From contig NW_003155742.1 of the NCBI RefSeq assembly GCF_000003605.2, positions 153,719 to 163,759 on the forward strand: a stretch of 10,041 nt of DNA. Direction: 5' to 3'. The stretch is from Saccoglossus kowalevskii (Eukaryota; Hemichordata; Enteropneusta; Harrimaniidae). The notes below the pieces were generated by a model. That model made no database searches and was not told the DNA's origin. It worked only from the letters and a program-made list of their open reading frames with translations. Position 1 is the first letter of the stretch. Every line of letters begins with the position of its first letter. Of this stretch, positions 7,301 through 10,041 are shown one piece after another. Both the position numbers and the translations under genes were made by a program.

Positions 7301-10014
7301 ACACACACAACAATGCCATTGACTATGTGTATACTGCTGTGAAACGCCGGTTGAAAAGTTGATGAAAACTGCTGAAGTCGAGAAAACAGAACAAACTCAA
7401 CTTTGAGGAAAGCCCAAACAACTAAATTACACTGATTACACTGTTCAGGAGAGTCTCAACAACTATCCCAAAGTACAGTTTTCTGAGAGTTTTCAGCCTG
7501 TTTTTATCATGATGGTTGCCAGGCGGTGAAAATGCACGGATGTCCACCCCAGATAATATGTCAGCTTACAACTATGAACAGTACATAAGTGCTAAATATT
7601 TATTATGTCTTTGATAAAAAAGAGGTTTGTGGAATAAAAATGCAACATTACCTTCCATCATGTGAGAATTTCAATACAAAACATCCTTTCCTACCAGCGG
7701 AGAGAGAGTAGGTTGGTTTATTCGGTACATGACAGGTCTGGCCCGGTAGCCTGGACCACATGGCTGGATTACCACTCTTGCCTTTGTCTCTACCTCTGTA
7801 ATAAAAATAACAATTGTTGTCATATTACATATTATAGCACAATATTAGGTGTGGAAATACCGAAAAAAATAGTTTTACCATGTTTTGACATCACTATGAC
7901 CTTTGTTTTCCCTGCTTTTACTTTTGATTTTACACAATATGCTGGATCTCGCAGTGAACACAAAAATGGTCTATTTAATACTTGATAGTGTGGTTGCCCA
8001 CAATCTCACATGGATCCAGTTCGTCATTCACTGTGGTGCTGTGGGAGGTTCATTATTGTTGATAAGGCCACTCGTATCTATATGTTTTGTTTACCTTCCT
8101 GTGGATGCTGAAGACATTCCCCATCCAACACTTTTCTTCAGATCTTTGTATGTCATTGTTCCTTCCTCCTGTTGAGAAAATAAAAATCAAACTATTAGAA
8201 TTACGACATCAAGTGGATAACACCAAGTTACCATGGTAGCAGACTGGTGTTTACTCCAATGATTTCAGTCTGAAAATCTGAAAATAAACAATCAATGTAA
8301 CAACATATGCCGGTAGTTTCTTCTAATAACGTCAGAAGTGATCAAAATTTGCTCAATTGCCACATACCATAAAATTTAGTGTTTTTCTAATTTTTGCGCT
8401 GTCATGATTAGTATCTCAGTGAACAAGCCAAAAAAAAGCATTCTAGAATTGCCGCAGTTGTATGCCGTAACTTTGGTACAGCACAGTATATGAGATCAAA
8501 CTACTGACAACAATTACCAACTTTATTTACAGCAACAGTGTTTGATCTACAATTCTTGTACCCCACGCAACAAGTTACATGCATAAAACTAAAAGTGCTT
8601 TTGCAGCTATGATTTGTAGCTGTACCATCACAATACTATGACTAATCTAACTTAAAGTAATAACAATGAGTAGACTACTTACCTCTTGTGTAGCAAAGAA
8701 TGACCTGACAGCGGGCTGGATATTATTAGGGGGTTGTAACCCTTTTAACGTTACGTACAGCGTTGATGGGTACGGTTGACGTGGTAGATTCAACCACCAT
8801 TGGTACACCTAGAAATGTAACATATCAGAAATGCAAATGATATAAATACCATAACAATATTTTCACTCAATCGTCACGCAAGTTTTGTAAACCTCACAAT
8901 AGAGTGCATGTATGTAAACTCACCATGAGTTTATTGCGTCGTAACTTTGCGGTATTGCACTTTATATTAGCATCCCATTATAATAAAAAATGAGAATACC
9001 AAATATGGAACAATTACACAGGATTTACATGATTTCCATTAGGTGCACTAATTTTCACCCACATTGATATTTCGGCAGAGGGGTATGTACGTGATACAAA
9101 ACTAACATATCGGAATTCGATGCTGGTTGGCTATTTGCTTATGAGATCAAGTCACGCTTGTACCAAATAACAAATACTCGTAGATAAAACACTTCACTTA
9201 CTTCTACAGACCCTTGTTTAGCTCGGTAGTTCACTGGCGGGTAAAATAATTGAAGTCGGATTTTCTTTCCTGTGTTAGGTGCACCATGACTGCCGACAAT
9301 TTTTAAAAATGCCCACGCTACCCGATGCCATCCGCCATCGTTCCTAACATTGTTATAAGTAGCGGCGTTCATACTGATGAAATCTAACAGCTGAATATAA
9401 GGATGAGAAATGAACTTATCTAAATTCCATAGAAGCCTTTATGAAAGCTGCAAATGGTCTGGTGAGGTTCTATGTATGTATACCCCCCCCCCCCCCACAC
9501 ACACACACAAATACCAAAATATTCATGATTATAGTTACAAGTTAAAAGCATTTTTTGCCTTTGCATTTTCATGAAAAATAATAAATTTAACAACAATTTT
9601 CAAATAGAAACAAAGAGCAGCTTATTAATAAGTACTTTGATTTCAGAAAACAAATAGACTTTTTCTTAGGACCAGACACAGTACCGTAAAATCTGTATTA
9701 GAAGCCGCATCCCTAATAGAAGTCGCACCCATTTTTTTTGAATAATTGAGAACCAAAAATTCATCATTTCTCATATGTGTAGATGCTCTATTAGAAGCCG
9801 CATCCCCTCTGTTGCATTGTACCATTTTAATAGAAGCCGCGGTTTCTAATACAGATTTTACAGTAGTTGTTTTTTTACAATATTTTTTTCTAATAACAGC
9901 TTTTTGCTTACCTCGAAAAAAACAATTACTTTAGGATAGTCTTCTTTTAATTGTATAAAATACGAATAATTTTCATTAAAAAGCAGTAATTCTTCCCAGG
10001 CAGGAATCATAGAT
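1140..10014 (-). CDS. AHI1: AHI1 (Jouberin) orthologue, partial gene: 13 exons, 578 codons in window
   Basis: Spliced coding region, minus strand: join of 9912-10014, 9202-9390, 8683-8808, 8095-8168, 7652-7795, 6543-6597, 5811-5926, 5130-5298, 3769-3910, 3193-3340, 2552-2685, 1843-1983 and 1140-1333. Intron phases in order are 0,0,0,2,2,0,2,0,1,2,1,1; all introns are GT..AG and no stop interrupts the frame. The product matches my memory of vertebrate Jouberin along its length: a conserved pre-WD block ([11 protein letters not shown], residues 57-67 of this fragment), the PYPSTLYVT segment, RLPGQ..VPNK, then seven WD40 blades (about residues 200-511) and a charged linker. Jouberin is known as a scaffold at the ciliary transition zone and basal body that works with other Joubert/NPHP proteins. 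The N-terminus and the C-terminal part, where vertebrates have an SH3 domain, lie outside the window. A generic WD40 protein is unlikely because the similarity extends well upstream of the repeats. Confidence 0.95.
1334..1842 (-). other. AHI1 intron between exons 12 and 13
   Basis: A 509-bp phase-1 intron with GTAAGA donor and TTGTAG acceptor. It is AT-rich throughout. I see no coding potential, terminal inverted repeats or RNA gene in it. Confidence 0.85.
1843..1983 (-). CDS. AHI1: AHI1 exon 12 of window: WD40 blade 7, closing the propeller
   Basis: 141 nt: two bases completing G467, residues 468-513, then the first base of split V514. The acceptor ends TTTCAG (1984-1985) and the donor is GTAAGA (1842-1841). 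It encodes [40 protein letters not shown] and IYNYDAK. The vertebrate blade is GEQVAMYSDL...[28 protein letters not shown].YD. This is the seventh and last blade, so the whole propeller is encoded within the window. Confidence 0.95.
1984..2551 (-). other. AHI1 intron between exons 11 and 12
   Basis: A 568-bp phase-1 intron with GTAACT donor and TTTCAG acceptor. It is AT-rich, with a small GTAGA microrepeat near 2475-2490. No element ends or coding potential were seen. Confidence 0.85.
2552..2685 (-). CDS. AHI1: AHI1 exon 11 of window: WD40 blade 6
   Basis: 134 nt: one base completing I422, residues 423-466, then the first base of split G467. The acceptor ends TTTTACAG (2686-2687) and the donor is GTAACT (2551-2550). 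It encodes [20 protein letters not shown], then [20 protein letters not shown] and NTDT, with V-W at 461-462. The vertebrate equivalent is [41 protein letters not shown]. Phases 2 in and 1 out fit both neighbours exactly. Confidence 0.95.
2775..2938. mobile_element. MITE-like element with TTAAAGCG terminal inverted repeats
   Basis: The left end begins TTAAAGCGAGGGAGTCATCA and continues CCTGTGCATGC. The reverse complement of the right end begins TTAAAGCGGAGGGTTGTCAC and continues CTGCGCAAAC. The inverted ends are therefore alike over about 25-30 bases with a few mismatches and indels. The 164-bp interior is clearly richer in GC and CpG than the surrounding intron. It contains no coding frame. 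The bounding TTAA could be the target duplication or part of the ends. It lies in the intron between exons 10 and 11. Confidence 0.7.
3193..3340 (-). CDS. AHI1: AHI1 exon 10 of window: WD40 blade 5
   Basis: 148 nt: two bases completing A373, residues 374-421, then AT of split I422. The acceptor ends ATCATCAG (3341-3342) and the donor is GTGAGG (3192-3191). It encodes [20 protein letters not shown] and [20 protein letters not shown] followed by RMIDLR. The vertebrate blade has [37 protein letters not shown]. This blade lacks a canonical WD and ends MIDLR/IMDLR in both, as is normal for this position in Jouberin. Reading through the donor meets an immediate TGA. Confidence 0.94.
3469..3709. mobile_element. 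MITE-like element with TTAACCTTTTCACC ends
   Basis: The left end is TTAACCTTTTCACCCCC (3469-3485). The right end, GGTGAAAAGATTAA (3696-3709), is its inverted copy with 13 of 14 matches. The 241-bp body is AT-rich and noncoding, although a minus-strand open frame from exon 9 reads through its right part. The same terminal motif occurs without a mismatch at 4208-4221. It lies in the intron between exons 9 and 10, about 60 bp from exon 9. Confidence 0.65.
3769..3910 (-). CDS. AHI1: AHI1 exon 9 of window: WD40 blade 4
   Basis: 142 nt: residues 326-372 plus the first base of split codon A373. The acceptor ends TTTACAG (3911-3912) and the donor is GTAAGG (3768-3767). It encodes [20 protein letters not shown], then [20 protein letters not shown], with GH at 332-333 and V-W at 360-361. 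The vertebrate blade reads F-D-VHKSFINSLCFDTEG..MYSGDCTGVIVVWN. The upstream exon ends HGE, so the junction is HGE-LLHEL with phase 0. In-frame translation past the donor yields unrelated sequence. Confidence 0.95.
4208..4221. repeat. Terminal motif of a second TTAACC-type element
   Basis: GGTGAAAAGGTTAA is the exact reverse complement of the left end of the element at 3469. A possible but poor partner, CCAACCTTTTGAT, lies near 4055-4067, which would give an element of about 165 bp bracketing the A-rich and T-rich tracts at 4132-4163. Only the right end is well supported. Confidence 0.45.
4432..4640. mobile_element. MITE with CTGTAAAA termini and TA flanks
   Basis: 209 bp, starting CTGTAAAATGAC and ending CCTTTTACAG, flanked on both sides by TA (4430-4431 and 4641-4642). 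A second inverted pair lies inside the ends: TTCACTGGGTTTAAATTTCG at the left, and AAACCCAGTGAA with TCAGCGAAAT at the right. A third, direct TTCACTGGGTTTTAATTTAG copy lies in the right half. The TA flanks fit insertion by a Tc1/mariner-type transposase (established for that superfamily); the assignment to it is inference. Confidence 0.8.
5130..5298 (-). CDS. AHI1: AHI1 exon 8 of window: end of WD40 blade 2 and blade 3
   Basis: 169 nt: one base completing R269, then residues 270-325. The acceptor ends TTTTAG (5299-5300) and the donor is GTGAGT (5129-5128). It begins IWDTES, closing blade 2. It then encodes [14 protein letters not shown] and [19 protein letters not shown], blade 3 with its V-W at 314-315. 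The vertebrate counterpart reads LPHPSFVYTAKFHP..LVVTGCYDSMIRIWK. D309 and R313 align with positions where I recall Joubert-associated substitutions in human AHI1 (D719G, R723Q). Translation past GTGAGT gives a non-homologous VSIQV tail, which marks the exon end. Confidence 0.96.
5364..5695. mobile_element. Composite repeat with TTAACCC ends and a hairpin tail
   Basis: The left end TTAACCCTTT (5364-5373) and the right end AACGGGTTAA (5686-5695) are inverted copies with nine of ten matches. Inside are AAGATGGCTGCCAGTTGGCC and a CGGACGGACGCACGGACGG run, followed directly by the strong hairpin at 5606-5640. From memory, similar ends with GGACGG runs and GGGGACT hairpins are abundant in molluscs and other marine invertebrates. 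No coding capacity is visible. The outer boundaries are less certain than the repeat identity. Confidence 0.55.
5606..5640. repeat. Strong hairpin (AGTCCCCG / CGGGGACT) closing the CGGACGG repeat
   Basis: AGTCCCCG pairs with CGGGGACT (8 bp) and TTCGGAC pairs with GTCCGAA (7 bp), with a 2-base TT bulge on the left arm and a 3-base TTC loop. It is preceded by CGGACGGACGCACGGACGG at about 5575-5593. It is GC-rich against an AT-rich background and looks like the conserved end of an interspersed element rather than a transcription terminator of this gene, because it is deep in an intron. Confidence 0.75.
5811..5926 (-). CDS. AHI1: AHI1 exon 7 of window: WD40 blade 2 (GH..SSDGTA)
   Basis: 116 nt: residues 231-268 plus AG of split R269. 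The acceptor ends TTTGCAG (5927-5928) and the donor is GTATGA (5810-5809). It encodes [20 protein letters not shown] and SASSDGTA, a canonical WD40 blade with the GH dipeptide at 242-243 and the S-S-D-G-T-A turn at 263-268. It continues into exon 8 to give R-I-W-D at 269-272, the WD signature of this blade. Vertebrate Jouberin has the same IPSGR..EL.GH..IIYDL.WS motif. Confidence 0.96.
6046..6532. repeat. 54-bp tandem repeat array (GACTCCCTAG units), interrupted
   Basis: Units start with GACTCCCTAGCTGA, contain ATGTTTTATATCCCTAGGTG and end TATATTATCTACACA. Starts are at 6046, 6100 and 6369; a more diverged pair starts at 6481 and 6513. The first two starts are 54 bp apart. Removing the 213-bp insertion at 6140-6352 and its duplicated TA puts the third start 54 bp after the second. 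The 6481-6513 spacing of 32 bp reflects a unit lacking its central part. The array ends about 10 bp from the donor of exon 6. Confidence 0.85.
6140..6352. mobile_element. MITE with CTGTAAAAC termini inserted in a tandem repeat
   Basis: 213 bp from CTGTAAAACATG to ACGTTTTACAG, flanked by TA at 6138-6139 and 6353-6354. The unit before it reads GGTGATGTATATTATCTACA uninterrupted, and the filled unit reads GGTGATGTA, element, TATATTATCTACA. The insertion point and the 2-bp TA duplication are thus visible by comparison with the neighbouring unit. Ends match those of the element at 4432-4640. The interior is AT-rich with TTTTAGC/GCTAAAA sub-terminal inverted motifs and has no coding potential. Confidence 0.9.
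6543..6597 (-). CDS. AHI1: AHI1 exon 6 of window: WD40 blade 1, second half
   Basis: A 55-nt microexon-like exon: one base completing the split arginine, then 18 codons (residues 213-230), [18 protein letters not shown]. The acceptor ends TTTGTAG (6598-6599) and the donor is GTGAGT (6542-6541). It matches the vertebrate segment ILAAACASRDGYPIILYE and completes the first WD blade. It was found from splice sites, phase and homology, because it is too short to stand out as an ORF. A 54-bp tandem repeat array begins about 10 bases past its donor, inside the following intron. Confidence 0.9.
6598..7651 (-). other. AHI1 intron between exons 5 and 6
   Basis: A 1054-bp phase-2 intron with GTAATG donor and TTTGTAG acceptor. 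It is AT-rich and slightly more mixed in composition from 7250 to 7560. No terminal inverted repeats, tandem repeats, exon or RNA gene were recognised. A 79-codon plus-strand frame near 6866-7105 has no recognisable motif. Confidence 0.8.
7652..7795 (-). CDS. AHI1: AHI1 exon 5 of window: linker to WD domain and start of blade 1
   Basis: 144 nt covering residues 164 (split) to 212 (split), phases 2 in and 2 out. The acceptor ends TTACAG (7796-7797) and the donor is GTAATG (7651-7650). It encodes [15 protein letters not shown] (residues 176-190), then [20 protein letters not shown] (residues 193-212). The latter begins the first WD blade with the usual pattern of hydrophobic strand, F-S-H/P-D/N-G-R. 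Vertebrate Jouberin has W-K-RLPGQ-C-IPNK and then LNAGERGCFCLDFSHNGR, so the correspondence is nearly residue for residue. An acceptor two bases later would bring an in-frame TAG, which fixes the splice site. Confidence 0.93.
7943..7975 (+). repeat. Dispersed repeat copy 2 (pair with 463-494)
   Basis: TGGATCTCGCAGTGAACAC followed by AAAAATGGTCTATT, nearly the same as 463-494 and in the same orientation. It is in the intron between exons 4 and 5. Small plus-strand open frames that cross it in both places share the translated piece, which reflects the repeat and not a gene. Confidence 0.6.
8095..8168 (-). CDS. AHI1: AHI1 exon 4 of window: short variable linker before WD domain
   Basis: 74 nt: 24 complete codons (residues 140-163) plus AG of a split arginine codon completed by exon 5. 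The acceptor ends CAACAG (8169-8170) and the donor is GTAAAC (8094-8093). The peptide [20 protein letters not shown] is hydrophilic and little conserved. In vertebrates this position holds a longer acidic and serine-rich insert. The exon is supported by exact phase compatibility (0 in, 2 out) and by the EE that continues the TQE ending of exon 3; homology support is weak. Confidence 0.8.
8169..8682 (-). other. AHI1 intron between exons 3 and 4
   Basis: A 514-bp phase-0 intron with GTAAGT donor and CAACAG acceptor. AT-rich; I see no repeat, element end or coding signal in it. Confidence 0.8.
8683..8808 (-). CDS. AHI1: AHI1 exon 3 of window: conserved pre-WD region, end
   Basis: 42 codons in phase 0 at both ends, residues 98-139. 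The acceptor ends TTTCTAG (8809-8810) and the donor is GTAAGT (8682-8681). It encodes [20 protein letters not shown] followed by LKGLQPP and, near the end, [10 protein letters not shown]. Vertebrate Jouberin has the same order: an [17 protein letters not shown] motif, then a serine- and methionine-containing 'YRSMMALQEE' end. The exon closes the conserved block before the variable linker. Confidence 0.92.
8809..9201 (-). other. AHI1 intron between exons 2 and 3
   Basis: A 393-bp phase-0 intron with GTAAGT donor and TTTCTAG acceptor. No further feature was recognised. Confidence 0.85.
9202..9390 (-). CDS. AHI1: AHI1 exon 2 of window: conserved pre-WD region (RVAWAFLK block)
   Basis: Exactly 63 codons, phase 0 at both ends, encoding residues 35-97. 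The acceptor ends TTCAG at 9391-9392 and the donor is GTAAGT at 9201-9200. It contains LLDFISMN, then [18 protein letters not shown], then [10 protein letters not shown], which is the best conserved part of Jouberin outside its WD domain. The alternating hydrophobic pattern suggests beta strands. Similar AWAFLK motifs occur in other transition-zone proteins with C2-like domains, so a C2-like fold is possible; that is inference. An in-frame ATG at 9372 is internal to the exon and is not a start codon here, because the homology continues upstream through exon 1. Confidence 0.93.
9483..9509 (+). repeat. Microsatellite: C tract followed by (AC)n
   Basis: Fourteen consecutive C residues (9483-9496) run directly into six AC units (9497-9508). 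It is in the intron between exons 1 and 2. Such tracts are length-variable and prone to sequencing error. Confidence 0.95.
9684..9863. mobile_element. MITE with CCGTAAAATCTG ends and internal AGAAGCCGC repeats
   Basis: 180 bp, flanked by TA at 9682-9683 and 9864-9865. The left end CCGTAAAATCTGTATTAGAA and the reverse complement of the right end, CTGTAAAATCTGTATTAGAA, match over 20 bases with one mismatch; GCCGC and ACCGC follow. Four internal blocks share TAGAAGCCGC or TAGAAGTCGC (near 9698, 9716, 9791 and 9830), two of them followed by ATCCC. It is noncoding and ends 48 bp from exon 1. The TA flanks and CTGTAAAA end link it to the elements at 4432 and 6140. Confidence 0.85.
9912..10014 (-). 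CDS. AHI1: AHI1 exon 1 of window: conserved pre-WD region, start
   Basis: This exon encodes fragment residues 1-34, including [16 protein letters not shown] and the ending KVIVFFE. The acceptor is a T-rich tract ending in CAG (AG is the complement of 10015-10016). The donor is GTAAGC (complement of 9911-9910). The first exon base completes a codon begun in an exon beyond the window (phase 2), and the last codon, GAG, is complete. Vertebrate Jouberin has a very similar W-E-L-F-NE-YSYF..FFE stretch before its WD repeats. It joins in frame to the next exon to give FFE-LLDF. The coding strand is fixed by this match and by the splice sites. Confidence 0.88.
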
Positions 10015-10041
10015 CTGTAAAAAAAATATTCTAATGATTAA

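Noticed and set aside
7793-7797. Alternative acceptor two bases into exon 5
   Set aside because: Splicing after the second AG would bring TAG into frame at once and break the match to the RLPGQ block.
7662-8175. Plus-strand open frames of 107 and 90 codons
   Set aside because: They are antisense to AHI1 exons 5 and 4 and cross the dispersed repeat at 7943-7975. No independent support.
9139-9372. Start codon at 9372 as the protein's N-terminus
   Set aside because: Jouberin similarity continues upstream of this methionine in exon 2 and through exon 1, with intact splice sites, so it is an internal residue.

Overview
The window is eukaryotic nuclear DNA, AT-rich and intron-dense. It carries part of one protein-coding gene on the minus strand. 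Thirteen exons between 10014 and 1140 join through GT..AG introns into one open frame of 578 codons, with a consistent reading phase at all twelve junctions inside the window. The product is recognisable as Jouberin (AHI1), the WD40 and SH3 ciliary transition-zone protein that is mutated in Joubert syndrome in humans. The window holds the conserved region before the WD repeats, all seven WD40 blades and the first part of the linker after them. The 5' end (N-terminus, promoter) lies beyond base 10041. The 3' end (rest of the linker, any SH3 domain, stop, poly(A) site) lies before base 1.

Layout from gene 5' to 3', that is from high to low coordinates: 10014-8683 encodes the conserved pre-WD region (exons 1-3); 8168-7652 encodes a short linker and the start of the WD domain (exons 4-5); 6597-1843 encodes WD blades 1-7 (exons 6-12); 1333-1140 encodes a charged linker (exon 13). 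A donor at 1139-1138 opens an intron that seems to run to the left edge.

The introns hold many short non-autonomous DNA-transposon-like elements. Three have CTGTAAAA/TTTTACAG-type ends next to TA (4432-4640, 6140-6352, 9684-9863). A second group has TTAACC/GGTTAA-type ends (3469-3709, a half at 4208-4221, and a weaker one at 5364-5695). A separate GC-richer element with TTAAAGCG ends lies at 2775-2938. One element (6140-6352) has split a 54-bp tandem repeat; the neighbouring unit shows the empty site, so the insertion and its TA duplication can be read directly.

The compact exons, introns of 0.3-1.2 kb, close similarity to vertebrate AHI1 and the MITE-rich introns suggest an invertebrate animal, probably marine (mollusc, brachiopod, hemichordate or similar). 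I cannot place the phylum from the sequence alone. No prokaryotic, viral, tRNA, rRNA or CRISPR feature was found.
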